Below the pieces are notes generated by a model that saw only the letters and a list, made by a program, of their open reading frames with translations, was not told the DNA's origin and did no database searches. Positions 17,235 to 27,244 of a stretch of DNA of 64,000 nucleotides are shown here, one piece after another (within the stretch, counting starts at the first letter, position 1; each line of letters opens with the position of its first letter). The position numbers were made by a program, and so were the translations under genes. This stretch comes from Gilliamella bombicola (GTDB lineage Bacteria; Pseudomonadota; Gammaproteobacteria; Enterobacterales; Orbaceae), in NCBI RefSeq assembly GCF_900094945.1, contig NZ_FMAQ01000002.1, forward strand, positions 1-64,000, given 5' to 3'.

Positions 17235-18500
17235 ATGTCCGAGAAAATGATAACCAAACTTGAAATATTAGCCGAATCAGCAAAATATGATATTTCTTGC
17301 TCGTCAAGTGGCGCATCAAGAAGTAATAAAGCTAAAGGTATTGGTAATGCACATAAATCTGGTATTTGCCATAGCTTTACTGCTGATGGTCGGTGTGTTT
17401 CGTTACTTAAAATTATGCTGACAAATTATTGTATGTTTGATTGTGCTTATTGTATTAACCGGCAAAGTAATGATATTCCTAGAGCGGGCTTTACGCCACG
17501 CGAACTGGCCAATTTGACCATTGAATTTTATCGCCGTAATTATATAGAAGGTTTATTTATCAGTTCGGGGATTGTTAGAAGTCCAGATCATACCATGGAA
17601 AGAATGATTAGAGTGGTAAAGATTTTGCGTGATGAGCATGGCTTTAATGGCTATATACATATGAAAGCGATCCCCGGTGCGAGTAATGATCTAATTAATC
17701 AAGCTGGCTTATTAGTTGATAGGATGAGTGTTAATTTAGAAATTCCAACGGAAGAAAATCTTAAATTACTCGCGCCCGATAAAGATCATCAAAGCATCTA
17801 TCAACCTATGCGGCAAATTCATCAAAATGTTTTAGAAAATATCGAGGATCGCAAAAAATTTCGAACCACACCCAAATTTGTACCTGCAGGGCAAAGTACT
17901 CAAGTTATTATTGGTGCGACAGATGAGTCGGATAAGCAAATTTTGCAATTAACCGCCAAACTTTATAAACGACCAAGTATGAAACGAGTTTATTATTCGG
18001 GATTTATTCCGGTAAATGGTTACGACAAACGGCTGCCTGTTGTGCAAGAAGTACCAAGAGTGCGCGAAAACCGTTTATACCAAGCCGATTGGTTATTGCG
18101 TTTTTATGATTTTAATGTCGATGAAATCGTTAACGATCAATATCCCGATCTGGATTTAACGGTCGATCCCAAACTGGCTTGGGCAATCCGTAATCCGCAG
18201 TTTTTTCCGGTTGATGTGAATCGTGATAGTTATCAAAAAATATTACGAGTGCCAGGCATTGGTGTTAAGTCAGCCAAGTTAATTGTGATGGCAAGGCGTC
18301 ATCGAAAGCTTACTCTTGATGCACTTAAACGCATTGGCGTTGTTTTAAAACGTGCACAATTTTTTGTTATTTGTCACGAAATGAGAAAATTCAAATTACT
18401 CAATTCATCGGCCGAATATATCCGACTTACGTTGCAAGATCCGCCTTTGCTAGAAGATAAACAGATAAATACTCCACAGCAATTAGTAATGGGTTGGTAA
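17235..18500 (+). CDS. Putative DNA modification/repair radical SAM protein (rSAM-link-UDG type)
   Basis: 421 residues from ATG 17235, which has AGG six bases upstream; the longer frame upstream is not needed. The radical-SAM cluster motif CxxxCxxC is Cys66/Cys70/Cys73 in CMFDCAYCINR. The C-terminal third carries a helix-hairpin-helix, RVPGIGVKSAKLIVMARR, which points to DNA binding. This family almost always occurs beside a DUF4130 protein or a uracil-DNA-glycosylase-like protein, as here. The family annotation is DNA modification or repair; the real substrate is unknown to me. Confidence 0.85.
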   Translation: MSEKMITKLEILAESAKYDISCSSSGASRSNKAKGIGNAHKSGICHSFTADGRCVSLLKIMLTNYCMFDCAYCINRQSNDIPRAGFTPRELANLTIEFYRRNYIEGLFISSGIVRSPDHTMERMIRVVKILRDEHGFNGYIHMKAIPGASNDLINQAGLLVDRMSVNLEIPTEENLKLLAPDKDHQSIYQPMRQIHQNVLENIEDRKKFRTTPKFVPAGQSTQVIIGATDESDKQILQLTAKLYKRPSMKRVYYSGFIPVNGYDKRLPVVQEVPRVRENRLYQADWLLRFYDFNVDEIVNDQYPDLDLTVDPKLAWAIRNPQFFPVDVNRDSYQKILRVPGIGVKSAKLIVMARRHRKLTLDALKRIGVVLKRAQFFVICHEMRKFKLLNSSAEYIRLTLQDPPLLEDKQINTPQQLVMGW

Positions 18501-18503
18501 AAC

Positions 18504-19319
18504 ATGTTGGTGTTTTATTATGATAAGAGCTTTGAAAGCTTGCTTTGTGCTGTGTTTGATGCTTTTAAACTCAAAAAAATGCCTGAATGCTTATTAACCA
18601 CAGGACAGATCGAACCGTTGTTAGTGTCTGATAGGCATCATGTTGAATTCTGTGATGCAAAATATGAACGAGTACGAGTAGCATTAATTAACAAGATTAG
18701 CAAAGTTGCGCTTCGTCATTTGATGTATGTTTGGCTGTCGGAATTGCCTGAAAGTGATTTGATTGTGTTTCGTTACATTTGTAAGGTATTTAAATCATCT
18801 AAATCAATCGAAACTGATTTTGCCGATCAAGATGTGCTAACTGTGCATGATATTGCTAAAAAAGTGAGCAGGGAGCGGCATCGAGTGATGCAATTTGTAC
18901 GCTTTAATGCCATCAATAATCCACTTAAAGATGTTGTTGAGCCTAACGATAGGGATGATAAGATCTATTTTTCGATCATAGCACCTATTTATAATGTTTT
19001 GCCGTTGGTGCTTAAATTTTTTAAAGAGCGCTTTGCTGATCAAAAATGGGCAATATATGACGAAAAGCGTGAATATGGTTATATCTATAATTTACATGGA
19101 ATTGAACCTGTTTCGCTTATTGATAAAGATGATCTGATTATCAATAGCCAAGTTAATCAGCAGTATCTAACCAAAGACGAAGCGCTATTTCAAACTATGT
19201 GGCAACGCTATTGCAATGCGTTAACCATCAAAGAACGCATCAATCCTAAATTACAACGTCAACAAATGCCAAGCCGATTTTGGCATTATCTACCAGAAAT
19301 GAAACCAATATCGAAATAA
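18504..19319 (+). CDS. DUF4130 partner protein of the radical SAM enzyme
   Basis: 271 residues, three bases after the radical SAM gene. N-terminus FYYDKSFESLLCAVFDAF, middle HDIAKKVSRERHRVMQFVRF, C-terminus MPSRFWHYLPEM; these are landmarks of the DUF4130 (SAM_7_link) family described as probable DNA metabolism proteins. Some family members carry a fused uracil-DNA-glycosylase domain; this one ends before it and no such gene follows, so the system here is the two-gene form. Confidence 0.82.
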   Translation: MLVFYYDKSFESLLCAVFDAFKLKKMPECLLTTGQIEPLLVSDRHHVEFCDAKYERVRVALINKISKVALRHLMYVWLSELPESDLIVFRYICKVFKSSKSIETDFADQDVLTVHDIAKKVSRERHRVMQFVRFNAINNPLKDVVEPNDRDDKIYFSIIAPIYNVLPLVLKFFKERFADQKWAIYDEKREYGYIYNLHGIEPVSLIDKDDLIINSQVNQQYLTKDEALFQTMWQRYCNALTIKERINPKLQRQQMPSRFWHYLPEMKPISK

Positions 19320-19340
19320 ATGGACAAATAAAGGAACATA

Positions 19341-19370
19341 AAAAAACCGCCAATTAATGGCGGTTTATTT
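19341..19370. terminator. Bidirectional terminator between the DUF4130 gene and mlaA
   Basis: AAAAAACCGCC / GGCGGTTTATTT stem around AATTAAT. Confidence 0.8.
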
Positions 19371-19409
19371 ATTAGCTTGATTTAATACAACGACATAATT
19401 TAATTAAAG

Positions 19410-20168
19410 CTATTGTGAATCGATATCATTAATAACATCATTAATCGATTCTTCACGTTGTTTTTGCTTGCTTTCGTCCACTTTACCACCCGATGCCACA
19501 AAGTCATTACGTTGGAAGTAAGCATTACGCATAAAGTTATAAGGATCATCGCTATTTTTAATTAAATCTTCATACTCGATCGCGACCGCACGTGCTTCAA
19601 TACCGTCAAACGCACCACGCACTAACGCCCATTGCCAATCTAACCAAACCAGTGGTGGATAAAGGGAGTCAACTACGCTACCACCTTCGTTTCTTAACGT
19701 TGCTGATCCATAAAACGGTAACACAACATAAGGGCCATAAGGTACATCGTAATGGCCTAGTACATCACCAAAACTCCGTTTGCCACCTTTTTGTAATTGT
19801 GGATCTGACATACTAGCAACATCCATCAAACCCGCAAAACCGAAAACGGTATTTAAAAAGAATCGAGCTAAATGCGTGCCAGCTTTATGAACATCACCTT
19901 GTAATAAGTTGTTCACCATTGAAGCGGGTTCAGAAAGGTTAGAGGAAAAGTTAACCACACCTGTACGAACAGGGGAAGGGACGTAATCTTTCCAAGCGAC
20001 TGCCGTAGGGCGCAAAATATAAGGATCAAGCGCATAGTAGTTAACATTAAACATGGTTTTGTTAAACCCAGATAACGGATCACTATAGGAATTGTTTTCG
20101 GACTGATAAGTGGCACAACCTGTGAGAGCCATTATAGAAAACATCGTACCAACTATTCGTTTTTTCAT
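19410..20168 (-). CDS. mlaA: Outer-membrane lipoprotein MlaA (VacJ)
   Basis: 252 residues. Lipoprotein signal with lipobox LTGC, then DPLSGFNKTMFNVNYYALDPYILRPTAVAWKDYVPSPVR, the diagnostic VacJ start, and NLLQGDVHKAGTHLARFFLNT and FGDVLGHYDVPYGPYVVLP. MlaA removes phospholipid from the outer leaflet of the outer membrane and passes it to MlaC. The other mla genes are not adjacent, as is common. The C-terminal tail is charged and low in complexity. Confidence 0.95.
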   Translation of the reverse strand: MKKRIVGTMFSIMALTGCATYQSENNSYSDPLSGFNKTMFNVNYYALDPYILRPTAVAWKDYVPSPVRTGVVNFSSNLSEPASMVNNLLQGDVHKAGTHLARFFLNTVFGFAGLMDVASMSDPQLQKGGKRSFGDVLGHYDVPYGPYVVLPFYGSATLRNEGGSVVDSLYPPLVWLDWQWALVRGAFDGIEARAVAIEYEDLIKNSDDPYNFMRNAYFQRNDFVASGGKVDESKQKQREESINDVINDIDSQ

Positions 20169-20294
20169 AGTATCTTTGATTAAAAGTAATGAGGTTAAAG
20201 ATGATGCGATTGTATCATGATTACTAAAAATAGAAAATTTTTCGTTATTTAAATGGCATTATCTTTTCAAATTTATTAGAATACGTATTCCAAT

Positions 20295-20366
20295 GACCTC
20301 ATAGTTAAATGGATATAACAAGCCCCTCCTAAGGGCTAGTTGCAGGTTCGATTCCTGCTGGGGTCG
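20295..20366 (+). tRNA. argW: tRNA-Arg (anticodon CCT)
   Basis: Acceptor arms GACCTCA/TGGGGTC pair, the anticodon loop is CTCCTAA with CCT, and the T-loop is TTCGATT. Very close to E. coli argW. The 3' CCA is not encoded (GAAAT follows the discriminator G). A dispersed repeat copy starts 51 bp downstream. Confidence 0.95.
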
Positions 20367-20416
20367 AAATTCTACTCAACTATTTCTTAGCGGTTAAATT
20401 TACGCACTACCCAAAA

Positions 20417-20453
20417 ATCGGTCAGAAAAGGTATTGATTTTATTAAATTTTTT
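20417..20453 (+). repeat. Dispersed 37-bp repeat, copy 6
   Basis: ATCGGTCAGAAAAGGTATTG followed by ATTTTATTAAA. It lies between tRNA-Arg and feoA in a 425-bp space that is otherwise AT-rich without genes. Confidence 0.85.
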
Positions 20454-20675
20454 CCTTGCCATTTTTCACAAGAAAACACAGTTAACCACTTAATTTTATT
20501 AAAAAATAAATACGATGCCTGAGCAGTTTTTATAAAAACAATAGCGCTTTTAGAACATCTGAAAGCTATTGTTAAGATTTATTTGACAGGTATAAAAGCG
20601 CAAAACCGAATGAGTTTTAATTTGAGTTTTCTATGGTTTAGCTATTTTTTCGTTTTTTTTACTTGTTATTTATTG

Positions 20676-20698
20676 TTATTGAGAATAATTCGCATTTT
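20676..20698 (+). promoter_or_regulatory. Fur-box-like site upstream of feoA
   Basis: TTATTGAGAATAATTCGCAT partly matches the Fur consensus with its GAGAATAATTCGCA core. It lies ~95 bp before feoA, a plausible place for iron repression. Confidence 0.45.
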
Positions 20699-20791
20699 TA
20701 CACTAAAAATAACTCTGATTTTTTTTAAAATATGCATCTTTAATTTAAACGATTACTTTTATTAATACTATCGTTATTTTTAGGAAGCATA

Positions 20792-21034
20792 ATGTCATCT
20801 TTTACCCTTAACCAGTTACCTTTAGGGCGCGAGGCGGTAATTACTCGATTATTACCTGAATCGTTACCCTTTCGTCGAAAGTTGCTTGCAATGGGCATTA
20901 CGCCGGGTTGTAAGGTTTTGGCTGTGCGCGTTGCGCCACTTGGTGATCCAATTGAAATTAAAATGCGTGGATTTGCACTTTGTTTACGTCGTAAAGAAGC
21001 GCAAGCCATTGAAGTGATGGAGGTAAGTGCGTGA
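20792..21034 (+). CDS. feoA: Ferrous iron transport protein FeoA
   Basis: 80 residues forming the SH3-like FeoA fold: LPLGREAVITRLLPE, RRKLLAMGITPGCKVLAVRVAPLGDPIEIKMRGFALCLRRKEA. A cytoplasmic partner required for FeoB function. Its stop overlaps the feoB start (GTGA), so the two are coupled. Confidence 0.93.
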   Translation: MSSFTLNQLPLGREAVITRLLPESLPFRRKLLAMGITPGCKVLAVRVAPLGDPIEIKMRGFALCLRRKEAQAIEVMEVSA

Positions 21035-23355
21035 AGTTAGCATTAATTGGTAACCCTAATTGCGGTAAGACAACGTTATTTAATGTACTAACGGGCTCAA
21101 AACAGCGAGTAGGGAACTGGCCGGGTGTGACCGTTGAGCGTAAAACTGGTATATTCACTTATCATCATACGCAATATGAAGTTATCGATTTGCCCGGTAC
21201 GTATTCGATTGAGCCAGATCCGCTTAGTGTTTCGCAAGATGAACTTATTGCGCGCCAATTCGTGCTGTCCGAAAGTGACAGCCTGATTATTAATATTATT
21301 GATGCAACTAATTTGCAACGCAGTTTGTATTTAACTTGCCAGTTGATTGATTTGCAAGTGCCAATGATTGTTGTGTTAAATATGATCGATGCTGTTAAAG
21401 CCATGGGTGAACAGATTAATGTTGATTTGTTGTCAACTTTGCTCGGTTGTCCTGTGGTGGCAATATCATCTCGTCAAAAAATGGGTTTGCAGGGCTTTTA
21501 TCAACAAATCGAAAACATGATAATGCGTCCATATACTGCACAGCCATCGATTGATCTGCTTGGCAATGATCAGCAAGCGGTGATTCATCGTTATCTTTGC
21601 GATCTGCCTGAAGATAGCGTTGTGCGCCAATTTAATCGCTGGCAATTGATAGATGCCTTATTAGATGATTCGCGCTATCGCTTATCACAACGTGAAACCA
21701 AAATGTTAGCGAACTGCCGATTGTCGCTTGCAAAATGGTGTGATAATGAAATCGATGTGGCACTTGCTAGCGCTCGTTATGACACGATTGATGTAATTTG
21801 TAAAAAAGTCATTGAGAAACCGCGTGAGCTTAGCCGTCATTTTTCTGATAGGTTAGATAATATTACGTTAGGGCGTATTACTGGGATTCCGTTCTTTTTG
21901 TTAGCTATGTATGCCATGTTTATGGTGGCGATTAATTTTGGTGCGGTGTTTATTGATTTTTTTGATGTGCTTTGTGGTACTATTTTTGTTAATGGCACAA
22001 CCGAGCTACTTCACGCTATCAATGCTCCAAATTGGATTACAGCTATTTTAGCCAATGGTATTGGTCGTGGCATTCAAACTGTTTCAACGTTTATTCCTGT
22101 TATTGGGGCGATGTTTTTTTGTTTGTCGTTTTTAGAAGATTCTGGCTATTTGGCGCGTGCAGCAATGGTAATCGATCGGTTAATGCGCAGTATTGGTTTG
22201 CCGGGTAAAGCATTTGTGCCAATGCTTGTGGGGTTTGGCTGTGGTGTGCCAGCCATTATGGGCACGCGAACGCTAGAAAGCACACGTGATCGCATTATGT
22301 CGATTTGTATGATCCCTTTTATGTCCTGTGGGGCAAGGTTGCCGGTCTATGCATTATTTGCGGTAATATTCTTTCCTAAAAATTCCTCTATAGTGGTGTT
22401 TGCTTTATATTTGCTAGGCATAGTGGTGGCAATGGTGACGGGATTTGTGCTCAAATTCACTTTATTAAAAGGTTCACTCACACCATTTATTATGGAAATG
22501 CCTGTGTATCGTATTCCGACTTTAAGTAGTCTAATTAGTTTGACTTGGCAGCGCTTAACGTCGTTTATTTTTAGAGCAGGTAAAGCTATTGTGTTGATGG
22601 TAACTGTGTTAAGTGTGCTTAATTCATGGGGAAGCGATGGTTTGTTTAGGCAAGAAAGTTCGCAAAACTCTATGCTTTCTGTTGTTAGCCAAAAAATCAC
22701 GCCTGCATTTGCACCGATGGGAATTAACCATGATAACTGGCCAGCAACAGTAGGCATTTTTACGGGTATTTTTGCTAAAGAGTCGGTAATTGCAACACTC
22801 AATTCGCTTTATGCTATCGATGATGATAACGAGCAAGCCGAGCCATTTAGTTTGTCGCAAGGAATTTTAGAGGCGCTAGCAACCATTCCGAAAAATTTGG
22901 CGAGTTTGTCGAACGCAGTTTTAGATCCGTTAGGATTTAACACAGCTTCACAAGATATGGATTCACTACAGACTGATTTAGCGGTGGATTCGACAACAAT
23001 TTCACAAATTAAAAATGAGTTTGGTTTCCCTTCAGCTGCGATGAGTTATTTAATTTTTATTTTACTTTATACTCCTTGTGCTGCAGCGTTGGGCGCAGTT
23101 TATCGCGAAGCTGGTTTTAAGTGGATGATGTTTGTGGCAATTTGGACTTTTACCGTTGCGTGGCTTACGGCAACTATTTATTATCAATGTACGTTACTTG
23201 GGCATTCGCCTGCCGCCGTTTGGTGGCTAATGGGGTGCAGTGCATTTATTGTGGTAGTGGTACTGTTTATGCGTATTTTAGGGCAATATTTGCCTTTTAA
23301 TCAACCAACAGTGCCAAATATATCCCATTGTAAAAAATCATCATGTTGTCAGTAA
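21031..23355 (+). CDS. feoB: Ferrous iron transporter FeoB
   Basis: 774 residues. N-terminal G-protein domain with G1 GNPNCGKTTLFN, G2 region NWPGVTVERKTG, G3 DLPGTYS and G4 LNMID, followed by a helical spacer and a membrane domain with two gate repeats (GFGCGVPAIMGTR and the later LYTPCAAALGAVYRE). It carries Fe2+ through the inner membrane. The C-terminus ends in a cysteine pair (SSCCQ). Start is GTG inside the feoA stop. The gene belongs to feoABC, probably under Fur. Confidence 0.97.
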   Translation: MKLALIGNPNCGKTTLFNVLTGSKQRVGNWPGVTVERKTGIFTYHHTQYEVIDLPGTYSIEPDPLSVSQDELIARQFVLSESDSLIINIIDATNLQRSLYLTCQLIDLQVPMIVVLNMIDAVKAMGEQINVDLLSTLLGCPVVAISSRQKMGLQGFYQQIENMIMRPYTAQPSIDLLGNDQQAVIHRYLCDLPEDSVVRQFNRWQLIDALLDDSRYRLSQRETKMLANCRLSLAKWCDNEIDVALASARYDTIDVICKKVIEKPRELSRHFSDRLDNITLGRITGIPFFLLAMYAMFMVAINFGAVFIDFFDVLCGTIFVNGTTELLHAINAPNWITAILANGIGRGIQTVSTFIPVIGAMFFCLSFLEDSGYLARAAMVIDRLMRSIGLPGKAFVPMLVGFGCGVPAIMGTRTLESTRDRIMSICMIPFMSCGARLPVYALFAVIFFPKNSSIVVFALYLLGIVVAMVTGFVLKFTLLKGSLTPFIMEMPVYRIPTLSSLISLTWQRLTSFIFRAGKAIVLMVTVLSVLNSWGSDGLFRQESSQNSMLSVVSQKITPAFAPMGINHDNWPATVGIFTGIFAKESVIATLNSLYAIDDDNEQAEPFSLSQGILEALATIPKNLASLSNAVLDPLGFNTASQDMDSLQTDLAVDSTTISQIKNEFGFPSAAMSYLIFILLYTPCAAALGAVYREAGFKWMMFVAIWTFTVAWLTATIYYQCTLLGHSPAAVWWLMGCSAFIVVVVLFMRILGQYLPFNQPTVPNISHCKKSSCCQ

Positions 23356-23400
23356 ATAAATGGCTGGCTAATTTGTAAAATATAAATAGAGGAAAAGTAT

Positions 23401-23416
23401 GCAGGGATCGCCCTGC
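23401..23416 (+). other. Small perfect hairpin between feoB and feoC
   Basis: GCAGGG-ATCG-CCCTGC, six base pairs with a tetraloop, ten bases before the feoC ATG. It also lies inside an 18-codon frame that begins with a well-spaced AGGA-ATG (23399) and overlaps the feoC start, so it could tune feoC translation. No U-tract follows. Confidence 0.45.
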
Positions 23417-23426
23417 AACTTTGATT

Positions 23427-23669
23427 ATGGCTATGTTAATAACATCAATTCGTGATTATGTACAATTAAAAGGTCGTGCACCATTGCAAGATATTGCCAG
23501 ACACTTTCAATTACCTGAAAGCGCAACTGAGCAGATGTTATGTTTTTGGATCAAAAAAGGCGTGATAAAATTGATAGCGCAAGATCAGCCATTGCCTTGC
23601 CAAGCTAATCAGTGCCGTTCTTGTACAAGTTGTGGTTTAACCAGTCAACTTGAATATGTTTGGGCTTAA
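23427..23669 (+). CDS. feoC: FeoC-like iron-sulfur winged-helix protein
   Basis: About 80 residues from ATG 23427 (ATG 23433 is also possible; neither has a clear ribosome-binding site). Winged helix with SIRDYVQLKGRAPLQDIARHF; near the C-terminus four cysteines, CQANQCRSCTSC, give C-x4-C-x2-C-x2-C, the FeoC pattern that binds an Fe-S cluster. Third gene of feoABC; thought to protect or regulate FeoB. Confidence 0.85.
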   Translation: MAMLITSIRDYVQLKGRAPLQDIARHFQLPESATEQMLCFWIKKGVIKLIAQDQPLPCQANQCRSCTSCGLTSQLEYVWA

Positions 23670-23773
23670 GCAATTAAATTATAATTTAGCGAATTTTTAA
23701 ATCTGCAAATTTTTTTGTTAAGCATTTTGTCGATTTAAAGATCGATTAATGCAAATTAATCCTAATTTGATTT

Positions 23774-23789
23774 TGTGATTTAATTCACA
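23774..23789 (+). promoter_or_regulatory. CRP (cAMP receptor) binding site upstream of talB
   Basis: TGTGATTTAATTCACA matches TGTGA-N6-TCACA perfectly. It lies 221 bp before the talB start in a 340-bp space that has no gene. It suggests carbon-source control of talB; the symmetry itself is seen, the regulation is inferred. Confidence 0.65.
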
Positions 23790-24009
23790 TAATTGAATTT
23801 ATTTGTACGCTAAAAATAGCAAACATAACTAATATTAATGAGTGATAATGTTACGGTAAAGCCTGATTTCGCCTTCTTTGTTTGCATTTCACTGTGTTTT
23901 TTTGAGCACAACCAAAATGAATCATCATCTAATGACAAAGTCGTTTTATTATGGAATAAATGTTATTATACTTTACATTATAATAACACGCTGTATGAGG
24001 ATAAAAAGT

Positions 24010-24960
24010 ATGAGTCAATTAGATGAATTTAAAAAATTAACTGTGGTGGTAGCTGATACGGGTGATATCGATTCGATTAAGCAGTTTTCCCCCGAAGATG
24101 CAACAACAAATCCCTCTCTTGTTTTGAAAGCAGCACAACTTCCTCAATATCGCAATTTAATTGATTCTGCAGTGCAAACCGCTAAAAAATTAGGTGGCAG
24201 TAAAGAACAGCAGTTAGTTAATGCGTGTGATCAAGTTGCGGTGAATATTGGTGCCGAGATTTTAAAAACTGTTCCAGGACGAATTTCGACCGAAGTGGAT
24301 GCGCGTTTGTCTTTCGATAAACAAGGTTGTATTGAAAAAGCGCGTAAAATCATTGCACTTTATCAAGAAAAGGGCATTGATAAGTCTCGTATTTTAATTA
24401 AGATTGCGTCAACGTGGGAAGGTATTAAAGCGGCTGAAGTACTTGAAAAAGAAGGTATTAACTGTAATTTAACATTATTATTTTCGTTCGCGCAAGCGCG
24501 TGCGTGTGCTGAAGTCAATGCCTTTTTAATTTCGCCATTTGTAGGGCGTATTTATGATTGGTATCAAGCTAAAAAACCAATCGATCCTTATGTGGCTGAT
24601 GAAGACCCGGGCGTTGTTTCTGTGCGTAATATTTTTAATTATTATAAACAACATGGTTATAAAACAGTTGTGATGGGCGCAAGCTTCCGTAAAGTCGATC
24701 AGATCTTGGCATTAGCCGGTTGTGATAGGCTAACAATTTCGCCTAATTTACTTGCCGAAATGCAACAATCAAATGCGCCTGTTGTGCAAAAACTTAATCC
24801 AAATCAATCTTTGGTTGAGCGCCCTGCACCAATGACCGAAGCTGAATTTAGGTGGCAACATAATAGTGATGCCATGGCAGTTGAAAAATTAGCCGAAGGC
24901 ATTCGCGCATTTGCCGTTGATCAAGGAAAATTAGAAGATATGATTGGCGCACTGCTATAA
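24010..24960 (+). CDS. talB: Transaldolase
   Basis: 316 residues from ATG 24010 ([11 protein letters not shown], aligning with E. coli TalB); the longer upstream frame is rejected. Transfers a dihydroxyacetone unit between sugar phosphates in the non-oxidative pentose phosphate pathway. The Schiff-base lysine lies in [21 protein letters not shown] near the N-terminus and [14 protein letters not shown] are signature blocks. Followed by a terminator and then transketolase, so pathway partners are neighbours. Confidence 0.96.
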   Translation: MSQLDEFKKLTVVVADTGDIDSIKQFSPEDATTNPSLVLKAAQLPQYRNLIDSAVQTAKKLGGSKEQQLVNACDQVAVNIGAEILKTVPGRISTEVDARLSFDKQGCIEKARKIIALYQEKGIDKSRILIKIASTWEGIKAAEVLEKEGINCNLTLLFSFAQARACAEVNAFLISPFVGRIYDWYQAKKPIDPYVADEDPGVVSVRNIFNYYKQHGYKTVVMGASFRKVDQILALAGCDRLTISPNLLAEMQQSNAPVVQKLNPNQSLVERPAPMTEAEFRWQHNSDAMAVEKLAEGIRAFAVDQGKLEDMIGALL

Positions 24961-24973
24961 TCATTTGCACATG

Positions 24974-24999
24974 ATAGGGGAGTTAGCTCCCCATTTTTA
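24974..24999 (+). terminator. Terminator after talB
   Basis: GGGGAG-TTAG-CTCCCC stem followed by a T-run. It separates talB from tktA, so tktA probably has its own promoter or depends on read-through. Confidence 0.8.
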
Positions 25000-25098
25000 T
25001 ACTAATTTTTGTTAATTTAACTAGCTATTTTGCAAGTGATATCCACCTTGCAGGTATTAACAAATTTTTACTCAAAAAATTTTTTTGGAGATTATAAT

Positions 25099-27105
25099 AT
25101 GAATGCAACCACACTATCCCACCGCGACCTGGCGAATGCGATAAGAGCATTGAGCATGGATGGCGTACAGAAAGCAAAATCAGGGCATCCTGGTGCGCCT
25201 ATGGGTATGGCTGATATGGCTGAAGTGCTTTGGCGTGGCTTTTTAAAACATAATCCAAACAACCCAAAATGGGCTGATCGCGACCGTTTTATATTATCAA
25301 ATGGTCATGCTTCTATGTTGATTTATAGTTTATTACATTTAACCGGTTATGATGTGACCATTGATGACCTAAAAAACTTTCGTCAGTTGCATTCAAAAAC
25401 TGCAGGACACCCTGAATATGGTTATGTGCCAGGTGTTGAAACAACAACTGGACCTCTAGGTCAAGGTATTGCTAATGCTGTAGGTATGGCTATTGCCGAA
25501 AGAACCTTAGCTGCACAATTTAATAAACCTGATCATACTATTGTTGATCACCATACTTATGTGTTTATGGGTGATGGTTGTATGATGGAAGGTATTTCTC
25601 ACGAAGTGTGTTCGTTAGCAGGTACTCTTAAATTAGGTAAACTTATTGCATTTTATGATGATAATGGCATTTCAATCGATGGTGAAGTTGAAGGTTGGTT
25701 TACTGATGATACCGCAAAACGTTTTGAAGCTTACGGCTGGCATGTTATCCGTAGTATTGATGGTCATGACGCTAAAGCGTTAAAAGAAGCTATCGAGCAA
25801 GCGCAGGCGGTAACCGATAAACCATCATTATTAATGTGTAAAACGGTGATTGGTTTTGGTTCGCCAAATAAAGCCGGTAGCCATGAAAGCCATGGTGCAC
25901 CATTAGGCGATGCCGAAATTGAAGCAACACGTAAGGCGCTTGGTTGGAATTATCCTGCTTTTGAAATTCCTAAAGACTACTATGATGCTTGGGATGCTAA
26001 AGCTAAAGGTAAGCAGATCGAAGATGAATGGAATGTTCGTTTTGATGCTTATGCTAAGGCTTATCCTGAATTAGCCAAAGAATTTAAGCGTCGTGTTAAT
26101 GGTGATTTGCCGGTAAATTGGTCACAAATTGCTAACGATGTGGTGAATAAACTCCAAGCAAATCCAGCAACAATTGCTACCCGTAAAGCATCACAAAATG
26201 CTATTGAAGCTTTTGCCCCAGCTTTACCCGAGTTTTTAGGTGGTTCGGCTGATTTAGCACCAAGTAATTTAACCATGTGGTCAGGCTCTAAAGAGATCTT
26301 AGCTAATGCGGATGGTAATTATATCCATTATGGTGTGCGTGAATTTGGTATGTCTGCTATTATGAATGGTATTGCATTACATGGTGGATTTATTCCTTAT
26401 GGTGCGACATTCTTAATGTTTATGGAATATGCACGTAATGCCATTCGAATGGCGGCATTAATGAAGATTCGAGCTTTATTTGTCTATACTCATGATTCAA
26501 TTGGCTTGGGTGAAGATGGACCAACGCATCAACCTGTTGAGCAAATGGCAAGCTTACGTATGACGCCTAATGTGAGTACTTGGCGACCATGCGATCAAGT
26601 CGAGTCAGCTATTGCGTGGCAATATGCAATAGAACGTAAAGACGGTCCAACAGCGCTGATTTTTTCACGACAAAATCTTAAACAACAAGATCGCACTGCT
26701 CATCAATTAGCTGATGTATATCGCGGTGGTTATATCTTAAATGATTGCATAGGTACACCTGATTTAATTATTATTGCGACGGGTTCAGAAGTTGAACTTG
26801 CCGTTGAAGCTTATCAACAATTGACACAAGCAGGTAAAAAAGTGCGGGTGGTATCAATGCCATCAACTGATGCGTTTGATAAACAAGATCAGGCTTATAA
26901 AGAGTCAGTATTGCCATCGTCAGTCACAGCCCGCCTTGCTATTGAAGCGGGTATTAGCGATTATTGGTATAAATATGTTGGTCTTAATGGTAAAGTCGTT
27001 GGAATGACAAGCTTTGGCGAATCAGGTCCAGCGGATCAACTGTTTAAAGAGTTTGGCTTTACTGTTGAAAATGTACTTGCGCAAGCCAATAGCTTGTTGA
27101 AATAG
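25099..27105 (+). CDS. tktA: Transketolase
   Basis: 668 residues from ATG 25099, which has GGAG at proper spacing; the frame extends upstream without support. Thiamine-diphosphate enzyme moving two-carbon units. Motifs: [18 protein letters not shown], the ThDP block [13 protein letters not shown] with Mg-binding NGISID further on, and in the second half [19 protein letters not shown]. Works with talB. Symbol tktA is used for the single visible copy. Confidence 0.96.
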   Translation: MNATTLSHRDLANAIRALSMDGVQKAKSGHPGAPMGMADMAEVLWRGFLKHNPNNPKWADRDRFILSNGHASMLIYSLLHLTGYDVTIDDLKNFRQLHSKTAGHPEYGYVPGVETTTGPLGQGIANAVGMAIAERTLAAQFNKPDHTIVDHHTYVFMGDGCMMEGISHEVCSLAGTLKLGKLIAFYDDNGISIDGEVEGWFTDDTAKRFEAYGWHVIRSIDGHDAKALKEAIEQAQAVTDKPSLLMCKTVIGFGSPNKAGSHESHGAPLGDAEIEATRKALGWNYPAFEIPKDYYDAWDAKAKGKQIEDEWNVRFDAYAKAYPELAKEFKRRVNGDLPVNWSQIANDVVNKLQANPATIATRKASQNAIEAFAPALPEFLGGSADLAPSNLTMWSGSKEILANADGNYIHYGVREFGMSAIMNGIALHGGFIPYGATFLMFMEYARNAIRMAALMKIRALFVYTHDSIGLGEDGPTHQPVEQMASLRMTPNVSTWRPCDQVESAIAWQYAIERKDGPTALIFSRQNLKQQDRTAHQLADVYRGGYILNDCIGTPDLIIIATGSEVELAVEAYQQLTQAGKKVRVVSMPSTDAFDKQDQAYKESVLPSSVTARLAIEAGISDYWYKYVGLNGKVVGMTSFGESGPADQLFKEFGFTVENVLAQANSLLK

Positions 27106-27120
27106 TTAATTTATTACACT

Positions 27121-27159
27121 AAAAAACGCCATCAGCAAAAGTGTTGATGGCGTTTTTTT
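27121..27159. terminator. Terminator after tktA
   Basis: AAAAAACGCCATCA / TGATGGCGTTTTTT stem with a loop of about nine bases. Confidence 0.85.
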
Positions 27160-27244
27160 GTTTAATTGTTGAAAATTCAATAATTGGTTATTATAAAAAT
27201 GTAGTTAATCCTTTCTATATTATTAAATTCTTATATAGGTAATT

